Made by a program: the position numbers and the translations under genes
Notes under the pieces: model-generated
Databases searched by the model: none
What the model was told of the DNA's origin: nothing
What the model saw: only the letters and a program-made list of their open reading frames with translations
Shown here: positions 1 to 32,154 of the stretch, piece by piece
How the letters are laid out: every line of letters starts with the position of its first letter
Position numbering within the stretch: position 1 is the stretch's first letter
Assembly: GCA_963693365.1 (NCBI GenBank)
Contig: CAVNZM010000009.1
Coordinates: 10,602,001 to 10,666,000, forward strand
Direction of reading: 5' to 3'
Origin: Amoebidium appalachense
Lineage: Eukaryota > Ichthyosporea
DNA length: 64,000 nt

Positions 1-73
1 CACGCACACACGCACACGCACACACACACACAACACACACAGACGATACCCCTCCCCAACCAGTGCACCATAC

Positions 74-292
74 CTTTGTCAGTGGTGCCACCGCCAGCGG
101 ATATTCGAGACTTCCCCCCTTCTGCACCGCAACCACCGCCCACGACAACTCCCACGGGCCCGCCCTGAGTGTGGCTGACACGTGTTCTGGCACGTGGAAG
201 TGCACGGAAAAATCGATACCTCCCGCAGGCACGTGCACAACGTCGTGGCCACGCAGCTGGGCAGGTAGTACGTTGTACCTGTGTGCGCGCGC

Positions 293-358
<66 letters not shown>

Positions 359-361
359 TGC

Positions 362-396
<35 letters not shown>

Positions 397-407
397 TGAG
401 TGTATAT

Positions 408-470
<63 letters not shown>

Positions 471-976
471 TGTGTGTGCATGCGCGCGTGTGTGGTGATT
501 GTGGGAGAGGTAGGAGGAAAGGGGGGTTGGGAGGAGGGAAGTGGCGAAGCGGATGGGGGTAAAAGTAAGTAAGCACATGAGGCTCATGTGCTTATGTTCG
601 TAGGCAGGTTCTTTATGTGTTGTGTCGAAAACTCATCTGTTGTGTCGAAAACTCATAGTCAGCTGTCAGCAGGCACGTAACAACAAGCACATGCACAGAG
701 GAATGCCCACAAACATACACACGCAACCCCAAACAAGATCGTTGCATTTCAGCCTAGCGCCCACCTACTGCGCACCATATAAGGTAACACTGCAGCTACA
801 CACACATGCACGTACCTGTATATCACGGACGTGTCTGTCTGTTTTGTTCGCAGGCCGTGGTGCACCAGCCTAGCCACCAGACTCACATAGAAGGGCCGCA
901 CAAATACCTCGTGCTCCGCCTCTATCGCCACCGCCACCGCCACCTCATCATTGTCATAGCATGTGCTACGAGCTAG
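74..976 (-). CDS. Two internal exons of an unrecognised protein, gene continues past the left edge
   Basis: Two coding exons read on the minus strand. Exon A is 976-887 (30 codons), preceded by acceptor ACACTGCAG and followed by donor TAT|GTGAGT. Exon B is 256-74 (61 codons), preceded by CTGCCCAG and followed by AAG|GTATGG. Both begin and end in phase 0, so they join in frame. Exon A contains DNDEVAVAVAIEAEHEVF. Exon B contains VVHVPAGGIDFSVHFHVPEH and later GPWELSWAVVAVQKGG. The alternating hydrophobic pattern with a P-x-G-x-x-F-x-V-x-F-x-V-P stretch recalls beta-sandwich families such as the arrestin N-domain or GOLD-type domains, but I cannot assign a family. A further 33-nt phase-0 exon is possible at 1212-1180 (reads LRHFLLMFHVT). 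Start and stop are not in view. The splice model is fairly sure; function is unknown. Confidence 0.5.
287..470. repeat. (TG)n microsatellite
   Basis: Nearly pure TG dinucleotide run with short interruptions. It lies just upstream of exon B of the left-edge minus-strand gene, so on the sense strand it reads (CA)n leading towards the acceptor. Confidence 0.95.
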
Positions 977-1027
977 CTGCAGTGTTACCTTATATGGTGC
1001 GCGGTAGGTGGGCGCTAGGCTGAAATG
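745..1027. repeat. 54-bp inverted repeat flanking an exon
   Basis: Positions 745-798 and 974-1027 are reverse complements over about 54 bp with one mismatch. The copies include the intron acceptor AACACTGCAG and the adjoining TTATATGG segment. The 175-nt loop between them contains nearly all of exon A of the left-edge gene. Confidence 0.8.
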
Positions 1028-3158
1028 GGGTGGTGGTCTGAGGCCTGAGAGGGATTGTGCACGCTGCTCACGTGCTCTGCGCGCAATTCGCGCCATGGTG
1101 TGTGTGTGTACGGTGAGGTCCGGAAGAATCCTTATGCGAATGGCAGATGGGTGGGGTCAGCGTAGTACTGGACCCATACGGTGACATGGAACATCAGTAG
1201 AAAGTGTCGTAGCTGAGGTGCCCGAAAGCGTGTGTGCCGCGTTCGTGGCAGTTGTGGTGTGCTTAGCAGCGTGGTAGGGCGCGTGTGCAAGGTGCGGTAT
1301 ATTGCATGTATATGCACTTGTGCTCGTTATAGTGGTTAACGTGGTACCTGTCAGCTAGTAAAGCTGGCAAGCTTTGCTCGGGTGGCTGTGTGCGTATTGT
1401 TACGGCGGCCTTTGCGAGGGACGTATATGGCAGTGTCACAAAACTCAAGTATGTAAGTAAGTACTGAACAAAAAGAAATGTAGGAAGACTTGTGAATCTT
1501 GCTCCTTGTTCACCTTCACAACGCATCTGGCGTGGATGTGTCTATCTACGTCCTAACAGGGGGTTTTGTGTTCATAAAAACGAGTCACTCGGATCCCGGG
1601 AGTCCGAGGTGCCGGACGGAGTGACGTGAATTCATTGTTCAAGATCTCCGGAGACGGTCTGAAGAGCGATGTATAAATACCGCAAGTATTTCGTACCAAG
1701 GTGCGACTCACGGACATACAAAGATCATCGGATGAAGAAAGGTAGGGAAAAGAGAGTTTAGATTATCTACAGAGGCATTTCTTTTTTGTGAAATAATGTT
1801 TATTATAATAGGCGATGAATCAATAACGCTTATATTTGATCCAATATGTACTATTTTGGGGACTTCAAGTTTCCTACATTGGTGACCGCCACTGACATGA
1901 CCATATGCATGGCCATGTTGCATTCATCCGATTCATATGGAATGGAATGCACCAAATTTACACTACTCGCATGCCTCAGTGCGTACCAGTGTTTTAATTG
2001 GTTCTAACATGAACCAGATTTGTCCTAGGGAACGGATATCATTGGCTGAAAAGGGTTTCGTGACGTCATGATTTCAGAAGAACACCTGATTGGCTAGTTT
2101 CTCACCACTGTTTACATTCCAGAGCAACATGGTCATCTAAATGGCCTGCTATAAGACCCTCCCCTGGGCCCCACAAGTGATCGCGAAGCCTGAGTGACAA
2201 AAGCGTGCAGTTCTCTCTCGTCTTTATCCCTAAAACCACGGCACCGTTGAACCCAATGAATCCACTGTTTATATGCTCACGTATACCGCCTGAGCCATCA
2301 TTTAAAGGGCTTCGCCGAATGCTTCGCGGTCACGGCCCGATTTGGCCGGCGAATCTTAGACGTGTACCCGGGCGATCGCTGGATCCCTCATCATGATCAA
2401 CTAGCTGATCAACAGTGCGGCGCGCGCGGTACTCAGGTGTCCTGCACGGTTTGTGTCCGAGAGTGATTGAATGTACAGCCTTACACGTGCTTTTGTAATG
2501 TGTGCATGTGTGCACGTGTGTTCACCACGCATCTCTACTAACACGTGTTCATATCCGGCATTGCCGGTTCTCCATGAATATGCCATGCAGCACACGTCGA
2601 CGTCCATTTTATTTCTCCGTGATGCAATGCTTCGTTATGACAGTCATTCACTCCTACACAGACACAAAAAACTGGGTTGTGGGTGCCACGAATTCACTGT
2701 TCCCTCAAGGAGCTAGTGCTGGGCTCATTCATACAATTTCAGAAAATGCCTGCCCGTATCACACACCTTCAAACCAGTAAAATTCAACAAAACCAGTTGC
2801 TATTAGTAAGGAACCATCAATCGGAGAGAGAAGCACCCATATACATTTCTAGGCAATACATAAGTGAAAGATTTTCAGAGATTGGTTGGAAACCTGCAGC
2901 TTGCACATTGTAGAACTATTCAGTGGTAAAGAGTAGAGAAATAGGCAGAGTTAAGAGAAAACACAATAAATTCACATGCCCACCCAAACGTTATGATGAA
3001 ACCCTCAGTTAGTAAATGCACATGAAAGTACACACATCGATGGCCACCCACACCGCCGCAATACAATAGCATGAAGCCAAAACCAAATGTTCTCCCTGTG
3101 CCAGCCCATGTGTCTGTGTTAAACTTTCCGAAACAATCCAGTATGGTCGAGTCATTCT
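1028..3158. other. Spacer between the left-edge gene and the Ku80 3' end
   Basis: No supportable gene. A promoter-like cluster lies at 2041-2155: TGACGTCA (CRE-type) at 2061-2068, ATTGG (CCAAT on the minus strand) at 2041-2045 and 2089-2093, and a TATAAG at about 2151. This could serve the minus-strand left-edge gene, but no first exon was established. The rest shows no repeats or long open frames of note. Confidence 0.35.
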
Positions 3159-23957
<20,799 letters not shown>

Positions 23958-24548
23958 GGTGTCACTTTGCTTCGCGGCAATACAAACTTGGTGAGGTGAG
24001 GAATACTAATATAGCTGTAGGATGGGTGGGTTTGGTGGAATAAAACATGAACGAATATTAGTACTTCTCCGCCGGCGCCTAGGCTCTGTTGAAAAGTTGA
24101 CGTGAGCAAGGCCAAAATGTTGGGTGCTGTTGATTGCATACAAATGCAATTTGGCGGGAACGACAGCTAATCACATGAGGCTCATGGATTCGTGAACGTC
24201 AGCAGGAATTGGCGAAACCATTGTAGTTTAGGTCTTCTCTAATTAGTTCAAAAAAGTTTTAAAAAAACTTTATAAACCAAAGATGTATTTGATTCGTGAT
24301 CTATCAATATGTTATTTAGGCCGCAATTGTCTTTCGTTTTGAATACATTTTTCAGTACGTACCGAGTGCTGTCTCCCTGAGGCCCGGCTCAACATACCTT
24401 GTATGTTGCCGCAGGCGACAAGTAGTGCTCAGCCACTTACGTAAGCCAGTGGGTACATAGCCTTGGAGACTAGTCAGCACATAGCCTTGGAGCCTAGTCA
24501 GCACCATCAGCACCACAATCAGCACCATCCACCTCCACTTAGTGTGCC
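23958..24548. other. Region upstream of Ku80
   Basis: About 590 bp of ordinary-complexity sequence 5' of the Ku80 ATG, probably including its promoter. Contains short duplicated ACATAGCCTTGGAG...AGTCAGCAC segments (24457-24510). No gene supported. Confidence 0.4.
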
Positions 24549-24770
24549 ACACACACCAGTTTAACCGGTCATGTATCGCCAAATGTAGTTTGATAGACCA
24601 CATAATACCGCAACACACACACGTCACATTCACAACAGACACCCAGAAAGATAGCCTACCTGTAAATTACAACATCCTTGATTTTATACTAAACACACGT
24701 AACTACGACCTGTTTATTAGATGTATTGATTGGCTTGAGAAACACATCACTACAAAATTATAGCGCGCGC

Positions 24771-24837
<67 letters not shown>

Positions 24838-24869
24838 CCAGCTGATACCGAGTGTCCCGAGGGAAGCCC

Positions 24870-24910
<41 letters not shown>

Positions 24911-25104
24911 ACGGGGAACCCCAACTAATTGATTTCTCCTTGTAGTCTTTATGGTGTCTCGTAGAGACAGTAAACCCTGATATATAGTCACCACCCGACA
25001 TCTATGTACGTGATCATGATATACCGCTGAGGGGATATTCCGAGCAAAACCCCCCCCATACCTGAGACTGGTTCTCTTTGCCTCGAGTAAACAGCGTAAA
25101 CCCC
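24549..25104 (+). mobile_element. 5'-truncated LINE copy
   Basis: From CACACACCAGTTTAACCGG onward it matches the last ~215 bp of ORF2 and the whole 3' end of the full-length LINE at 35125-35684. It has only a few point differences, plus different CA-run and A-run lengths. Truncation at the 5' end is typical of target-primed reverse transcription. The copy ends at GCGTAAACCCC, exactly where identity with the other copy stops. Confidence 0.9.
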
Positions 25105-26034
25105 CCGCATGCATATATGCGCACGTATATATGTACCATACATTTGTGGTACTAGTGGGGTAGGCCATTTAACAGATTACTATTAAATCAGTTTTACATT
25201 ACCGAGATCCCCTATAACATCGAGCACGGACTCACGAAATTCCCTAGTGTAACTTCCAGCCAAAAAACACAAGTCTCTCGACCGTTCCAGAGTTGGGATA
25301 TACAGCTCACCCAGATGCTCAAACAAAACCAACCCAACCGAAGTTGTACGAGTACGATCGGTAAGACAGTTTTTCTTCTGCTTGAACCTTGTGCAGTTCT
25401 TCTACCAAAACGTTTGCCTCTTTCGGTGAAGGAATTGTTTCAACACTACTGGGTTATAGATCCCGTTTCCGTACACTGGGGGAAGGTGGATTTTCTTGTG
25501 AATAATACTGATATAGCCGGACATTCTGCGACGGTACACTGCGGCACGTTCCTAGGATAGTACATAGGTTTACCGTAGGTTCTGCTGTGTTTTGAAAACG
25601 GAAAAGAAGGGGTTGATTTTTTTTTTTCGAGCTTCCTTGCACGTTGACCCGGCATACCATCGGGCCGGGCCAGTACCCAATTTGACTTCTCGATCAATGA
25701 TTGGTGGAAGAGTAGTGGCGGGCAACGGCCAAACGGACACACACAAACGGTCATCGATCCGTGGTGTTTAGTTTAAAATTGCAGCCCACTTCAACCAGCA
25801 CGTCACAGTTTCCCACAGAAGTTAAACACTTCACAGCTCATATCTCAGCTAGAATTAGGTGTGTCTTAGCCTCACTGAGCGATCTGCCAACGTGGGCGTC
25901 TCTAATTATAGTCTGGTGCCTGCCAGTCTCCCAGTTGAGAAGTACCCACCAAAGGGCATAAAGCCTGATAAAAGCCACGAGGGTAATCCGTAGAAACACA
26001 CATTGATTTGGGAGGTGATTGGTTTGTAGTTCAG
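25105..26034. other. Spacer with a possible short-chain dehydrogenase fragment
   Basis: Mostly unassigned. The plus-strand ORF from ATG 25315 to the stop at 25560 contains HWGKVDFLVNNTDIAG, which resembles the G-x-(V/I)-D-x-LVNNAG segment of SDR enzymes. The NNAG motif is altered to NNTD and no Rossmann glycine motif or catalytic YxxxK is present, so at most this is a relic exon. Confidence 0.25.
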
Positions 26035-26617
26035 GCCCACGATGGTGACATGGATGTGTACCAGTTGCGGTCGCTTTGCGAGTTTGATGAAGGTTGGGAT
26101 GCCAAAAGGGCACCAGAGAGTTTAACCAAGGAACCCACGGTGGGCAGCACTGTGTACATCCCCTGGGTGCAGATGAACGTCGGTACGCTGCAGTGGTTCC
26201 AGGGAGAAGTTGTGTCCAGACTCCCCGCTGCTGTTGCTGGTAAGGGTCTCAAAAGTCACTAAACGTGTGTAAAAAGACTAGTTTTGTCTGCCATAGAGGA
26301 AGGCTTATCAGTGTGTCATAAGTATACGGAGACCACACCTTGTCTTTATATGAACAGAACGAAAGACAAGTTATCCCAAAGAGGACAACCCCCCCCCCGC
26401 CGCCTTTTTGTTTTGTGCAGGAGGAGAAGTGGGGGAATGCAGGAGGAGAAGGGGGGAAGGAGGTGGGGGAGTGGGGTGGGGGGTTCACCTAGGCAAAGAT
26501 TGTACAGAGGAAACAAAAGTAGTCGCCACCGTGACCTACTTTTTTTCGCCTTGTAGTTACTCTCTGGTTTAAGGGCTCTCTTCACGGGTTTTCTTGTCTT
26601 TGTGGTACTTACACACA

Positions 26618-26660
<43 letters not shown>

Positions 26661-27881
26661 ACACACACACACGCACACACACTCGCACTCGTGCGCACAC
26701 ACACACAACGGAGAACGGCTAGCACAACAAACCGGGGGGAAGAATTGCATACCTTTAGTATTGCAGGCCGGTACCCAACCTACACACACACACATACACA
26801 CACACACACAGACAGACACGTACATGCACGTGCGCACACACACCACTTCCCCGTTTCCTCCTAATCAAACAGCCAAACCAACCAACCAAACATGGTGGTG
26901 CACGATGATGTAGTCTTGAAACCACGTAAAACCACGTAAGAAAGCTTCGTGTTAGGTGAGCAACATTTTAATCTTTCGGCACTTCCATATGTTAACAGTC
27001 CCCCCCCCCCCCATCCTCCCTCCCTTTCTCGCTTTACCACAGGCTGCATTCACCAAAAAGGCCGTGCGGGCTGCCTGGAGTGCCAACAAGCCCACCATAT
27101 CGGCAAGAATTCTTACTGATGACATCTTTACAACCGATGAGCTGGTCAACAACTCGTTTGTGTGTCACGGGAAAACAGCTCGCTTACTTGGAGTGGACAC
27201 GGTCGGGCAGCTTGATCCCGCCAAAACTCACCTGGTGTACCGTACGTGACCATACTAGCACGCACATACACATGCACGCACATATACGTGCCGGCACACA
27301 CACACACACACACACACACATACTCATACACACACACACACACACACGCACACGCACACACACACACACGCACACACACAACAGTGGTGAAAACACACAG
27401 GGAGGCAAACAAAATAAATTGGTGCACACTCACTACACCGGTACCCACACACACGTTTACATGCAGGCGCACGCACACATGAACACACACACAAGCACAC
27501 CGAGCGCAAATCTGTGTGCACATACACACAGACACATATATCGGGCACACACATACACACACCTTCTGATATGCCCCTTTGCCCTTCTCCCTCACACCAT
27601 GCACAAACATGCACATGGGCACACATACACACACAGACATATCATCAGGCACACACACACACACACACACACACACCCACACATACCACACATACACACA
27701 CACCCACACACACACACACCGGTGAAAGCACACAGGGAGGCACACAAAATATATCGGCACACACTCACTACACTGGTACCCACACACGCGTTTACATGCA
27801 TACGCACGCACACATGCACACACACACAAGCACACTGGGCATAAATCTGCGCGCACATACACACGTAGACATATACATCGG

Positions 27882-27921
<40 letters not shown>

Positions 27922-27974
27922 TTTCTGATATGCCCCTTTGCCCTTCTCCCTCACCCCGGGTAGTTGTCTCCCTT

Positions 27975-28029
<55 letters not shown>

Positions 28030-28450
28030 ACACACCATTACCACCACCACCACCACCACCACCACCACCACCAACCCTACCCTCATCTTCGACTCCCTTA
28101 TTCCCATCCCCACATTCATTGCCACCCAATTCTTTTTGCCTTCCGTAAGAAGGCCCAAGCTCCTCTGCATCACTGTCATCCCCCCCCTCCCCCCCCCCCC
28201 CCTCCCCCCCCCCCCCCCCCCCCCTCCTTCCCTCCCTTCCTCCCTCCCACCCCCCTCCCCACTCCTTTCAGTCATGACCAACTACCTCGTCACTGGATCC
28301 CTGGACCCTGCAACCGATGCTGTCTACAAGGCCATAAAGAGGGGGGGGAGCATCGCCTGCGACAATGCACGCAAAGGCTTGCGTAGTCATTTGGCCACAG
28401 CAAAGGAAAACAACACCCGTCAATACGCGGCTCGGGAATCCAGAGAATAA
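26035..28450 (+). CDS. Spliced gene of unknown function (at least three exons)
   Basis: Exon i is 26035-26239, preceded by TTTGTAGTTCAG and followed by donor CTG|GTAAGG. It contains [19 protein letters not shown]. Its possible start is ATG 26050, since no earlier exon was found. Exon ii is 27043-27241 (acceptor TTTACCACAG, donor ACC|GTACGT), with [17 protein letters not shown] and [12 protein letters not shown]. Exon iii is 28272-28450 (acceptor CCTTTCAG, stop TAA), with [16 protein letters not shown]. Exon ii ends in phase 1 and exon iii begins with the matching 2 nt. Exon i ends in phase 1 but exon ii begins in phase 0, so an exon is missing between them; a 14-nt micro-exon at 26297-26310 (ending TCA|GTGTGT) would fit. 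No family recognised. (CA)n tracts fill the last intron. Confidence 0.5.
26608..27920. repeat. (CA)n tracts with a ~370-bp imperfect duplication
   Basis: CA-rich sequence in two parts. Segments at about 27385-27600 and 27722-27960 are diverged copies sharing GAAAACACACAGGGAGGCA, CACTCACTACAC(C/T)GGTACCC, the GTTTACATGCA block and TCTGATATGCCCCTTTGCCC. Confidence 0.8.
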
Positions 28451-29282
28451 TTAAGGTACTGGATGCATGCCCTCCCCCCCCGACCCACCCATTCCCGCCC
28501 GCCCGCCTGCCCCAACCTCCTAACCCCCCACCCCTCTCCATCCCTTCCCTCTTCTCGCCACACTCATTCACTCACTCACTCACTCCCACCACTTAAATGA
28601 AATAGACCACTCGAAGACACGATTCTTAAAACTCACATGTACACATGTACATACGTCTCTCATCTTTTTACCTGGTCATATCACATCTTTTTTCCCTCCT
28701 CCTGCATCTGCTCGGATGCAGAGAGCGCGGTCCCCCCTACACACACAGACACATATCCCTGTGTTTGTACGACTTATCAAAAAATGAGATATGCACCTAG
28801 TGCATGTGATAGGTCCATAGTGGAATGTTACGTCGTGCAGCAAATACTGAACCTTCTTCATAGAGGCAATAAAAAAAAATAAAAAAAAAGAACTTAATAC
28901 ATACACCAGAAGGACGTGAGGCCATTAAGGGAATATGTCATTTACATGTGTCTATTAAGGAATATATCATTAACATGTGTGTTTCTTTGCAGAAACGATG
29001 ACAGCGGTGCTCGAATTTACTTCCGGTACTCTACTGTGGCTTCTTCCGGACATCAAATTAAACTGCAGCAATAACCTGGACCGCGAAGACCTATAGGTGA
29101 TTTTATAGTATTTTCATACATGTTCATTGCTTCCTCACTTGTTGTTGGCATGCATGTTGGAGTTTCGATTACCTGCAGGTACACGGACTAAGCCATATAA
29201 CATTTGCCATACTGTAGATGGGTGTAACACCCGAATACACGTGCACTATATACAGTATATGATATGTACGTGTGTATGTATG

Positions 29283-29328
<46 letters not shown>

Positions 29329-29790
29329 TACGGACGGCTCCATGTTTTTATAGTAATAATAATAATAAAGCTCGGGGCCCGGGGCCTCGACGCCGGACAA
29401 CTGGATATTGCCCCGCATCAACCCCTTGATATCCGCCGCATTTAATTGGATGACCGACAACCCATATATAGCTAATTTCATGTCGATTCTACTGCACAGA
29501 ATTGGCCAATGATTTTTATCATATTGGCTAGCCTTTTTTGGAAGCGCCGCTAACCAATCCGATCGGGCCCAAAACAAACCAGATTTGATCGTACGGCCCC
29601 AGATTTTGGCGCACTATGACTCGAATTGGGATGATACGATCAAATCTGTAGGGCGCTGGCAGTATGCCGGCGACAGCGTACGATCACATCTGGATATCTC
29701 AGATTTAACCAGCGCGCTTCGTCAGCTTCCGTAATATTTCAGATTTCATCTTTTGAAAATCACCTGGGCATGTGGGCCCGGCCTCTGCAG
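28451..29790. other. Spacer with TATA and CCAAT motifs and an inverted repeat
   Basis: Contains (TG)n at 29296-29325 and (AAT)n at 29352-29369. CCAAT/ATTGG motifs lie at 29440-29560 and a CATATATAG at about 29463. A 14-bp inverted repeat CAGATTTGATCGTA / TACGATCAAATCTG lies at 29580-29593 and 29635-29648, with a third related half-site near 29683. A 32-codon ORF at 28998-29096 is too short to support alone. Confidence 0.35.
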
Positions 29791-30044
29791 CAAAGGCAGC
29801 CCCCGATGGGTTACGTATACCCACTTGTACTCCCCCGGGGTCTCCCAAGTTCATACCCACGACGAACCCTAAGGTGTACTGCACTACCGTGGACGCCAAG
29901 ACCGTGTACGTATCCGAGAAAGTCAAAACGTATGCAGAGTCGGTGGCCCAGACCCACGGGGCTACCCAGGCTATGGCAGCCCTTCAAGTTGCCGCAGCTG
30001 TGATCGGCCCTGCACCCAACCCGCCGCCCTCGGGTGGCATCTGA
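29791..30044 (+). CDS. Candidate terminal exon of an unknown protein
   Basis: After acceptor CGGCCTCTGCAG the frame is open for 84 codons to TGA at 30042. It contains KVYCTTVDAKTVYVSEKVKT and an Ala-rich AALQVAAAVIGPAP end. There is no in-frame ATG near the beginning, so it must be spliced to an upstream exon or be a fragment. A diverged LTR begins only 21 bp after the stop. No homologue recognised. Confidence 0.3.
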
Positions 30045-30065
30045 CCCTGCACCTGAGGGTACCGA

Positions 30066-30885
30066 TGTTGTTTTGTGTGGGTAAACGGAGAAGCAGAGAG
30101 CACAGATGGGTGTTATGTTATACACAACACAGAGACACACGGGAGAAACACAACCGGAGAGGTGGAACGATTTCTGGGACCATAGGAAATGATTTCAACT
30201 GCTTGATATTTATTTCAAGATGACATTCTTCTAATGAAAGTACGGAAGCATTTAACAAAATGAAACCACTTATGTATCTATTAGTTCACATCATATATTT
30301 ATACATGTTCTTAACATAACACGTCTAAATATAAGTATTCCTAATAGTTGGGGAACATAGAGCAATTCTACGTCGTGGGAAAAGAAGGAAAAGGAATGAG
30401 GATAGAAAGGAATGGAATGGGAAAGGAATCGAATAGAATTAATGAGGAATGTAGGTTACTATATTTGGGACAATATAACGAGCTCTGATTGGATGACTTA
30501 TTTAGACATTGACGCAAACAACAATACGTCTGCGCGGGCTAAATAGCTCGATGTGTACACAGATCTAAGATATCTGTGCACACGGAAACGGAAAGGAAAG
30601 AAAGAAAGGAAGAAAGGAAAAGGGAAAAGGAAACGAACAACAACAAACTAATAAACATGTATAAAAACTCAACCTCTAAGTCTTGCCGTTAATCATGGGA
30701 AGATGACATCCCCACTCAAGGGTTGGAAGTTGGGTTCTCGTGAAGTTTGTTGATGCGACCGTTGATGTCAATACTCTCACACATGTAGAAGCAGGTGCCG
30801 TGACGTCACAGTCAAGTTTCCCCACTCGAGAAGACAAATGGAGAAGACTTGAAGTGGCAATGTTGTAATACGTAGTATTTACATA
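30066..30885 (-). mobile_element. Diverged solo LTR of the TGTTG...CAACA family
   Basis: Begins TGTTGTTTTGTGTGGGTAAA and follows the LTRs at 38307 and 39569 through the AGCAGAG.GCACAG, ACACAGAGACAC, CATATATTTATA and CCTAATAGT blocks. It also keeps the ACAGATCTAAGATATCTGTG palindrome. The right end fades near TACGTAGTATTTAC. No second LTR or coding region nearby. Confidence 0.6.
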
Positions 30886-31179
30886 TGGTAAGATCTTCTC
30901 AGTTTGTGTTATGTTTCAGTTCATATGCTTAGTGTAATGCCACACTCCCATTATGTAAAGTGTAGCATCGATCTCCGATATGCTTGTATACTTGTAATCG
31001 TGTTGTATCGGCTTTAATCGTGTATCACACATGTGCGACCATTAAAACGTCCAGCAGATACACCTACCACAGATGCACAACCAGAAAAACATCGCCTTAG
31101 ACTAAGCGCAACACCTATTTACAATACACTACCCATTCAGAATAACACCACACCACTCCGTAGAAACACAATAACAACC

Positions 31180-32154
31180 ATGCCGAAACTTTCGGTTGAT
31201 ACAGTACTGGCAGAACTTGCCCTCGTTAAGAAACAGCTAAATGAGCTGTTACCACTCAAGAACATGATAGAAAAACTCCAAACAGAAAATACCCAACTCA
31301 AGCTCACCATTGATTCACTCACAGCCCAGCTAAACATTAGTGGATCGCAAAACCCCAAAACTCATGAGCAAACATCTCGCGACGGAGACATTTCCACCCC
31401 AACACAAAACAACACAGGACCGGAAGCACAGCTCCCGGCAGAGTTCCTAGAATATGCGAACTCTCGTAAAACACCCGAGCTCCGCCAAATTGCCAAGGAA
31501 ACATATGCCAGCATTCTTGCAGGCAACGAGTACCGCCGCAACTCCCCTCCCAAACCGCCGGCTAAGGGGAACACCCAAGCAAACGGTAACATCAACATCC
31601 CACCCAAATACGAGAGGGTGTATTTCAAAGTCAAGCACGGCAGACGCCCACACAGGGCCATGTGGTCCATCTTCAAGGCTCTCGGCTTCCGGTGCTCTCG
31701 CATCCTTTGTCTGTCCTTCATTGGATACGATGTGCTGGAAGTAGCAGTACGGGGCGACTATAACCGTGCGTTCATCCGTGACGCGACAAAGGGGTGTGGA
31801 AGCTTCTTCACCCACCTCCCAAGCTACGACCCATGCGCGCCGGAAAACATTCAGAAAGCAGACAAAGAACGTAAAGTGTCTGCTAAGAATGCGTGCGCCA
31901 CACGTTGTCGTGTACGCATCAGCAAGGCAAAAGAGTTCCTCGCAAAGTTGGAAAACGATGCTACGAGCGTGATAGACACGGACACGAAGGAACCAATGTT
32001 TTCTGGTGAGAAACTGCTCGAGCGCAAACGCCGATGCGAGATGGAAATCGAGCTCTTCTGCGAACTGTTCGCGCTGGCGGAAGGTCGTGCATACGACCCC
32101 GTAAGCGACAAGTGGGAACCAACCCCACAGGTGTCGGACCAAACCGATGCCTAA
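31180..32154 (+). CDS. LINE ORF1 protein (coiled coil, nucleic-acid-binding type)
   Basis: 324 aa from ATG 31180. The frame is open further up to a GTG at 31033, but no earlier ATG is in frame. A leucine-rich coiled coil follows the start (VLAELALVKKQLNELLPLKN and KLQTENTQLKLTIDSLTAQL), consistent with trimerising ORF1 proteins. The C-terminal half is basic and folded-looking (YFKVKHGRRPHRAMWSIFKA, FIGYDVLEVAVRGDYNRAFI). It recalls ORF1 products of other protist and fungal LINEs, but has no CCHC knuckle that I can see. Its stop lies inside the start of ORF2: ATGCCTAA, an 8-nt overlap, suggesting translational coupling. Confidence 0.75.
   Translation: MPKLSVDTVLAELALVKKQLNELLPLKNMIEKLQTENTQLKLTIDSLTAQLNISGSQNPKTHEQTSRDGDISTPTQNNTGPEAQLPAEFLEYANSRKTPELRQIAKETYASILAGNEYRRNSPPKPPAKGNTQANGNINIPPKYERVYFKVKHGRRPHRAMWSIFKALGFRCSRILCLSFIGYDVLEVAVRGDYNRAFIRDATKGCGSFFTHLPSYDPCAPENIQKADKERKVSAKNACATRCRVRISKAKEFLAKLENDATSVIDTDTKEPMFSGEKLLERKRRCEMEIELFCELFALAEGRAYDPVSDKWEPTPQVSDQTDA

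Noticed and set aside
31033-31179. GTG start for LINE ORF1
   Set aside because: A eukaryotic mRNA should use the first good ATG, at 31180; the upstream part is open but has no in-frame ATG.
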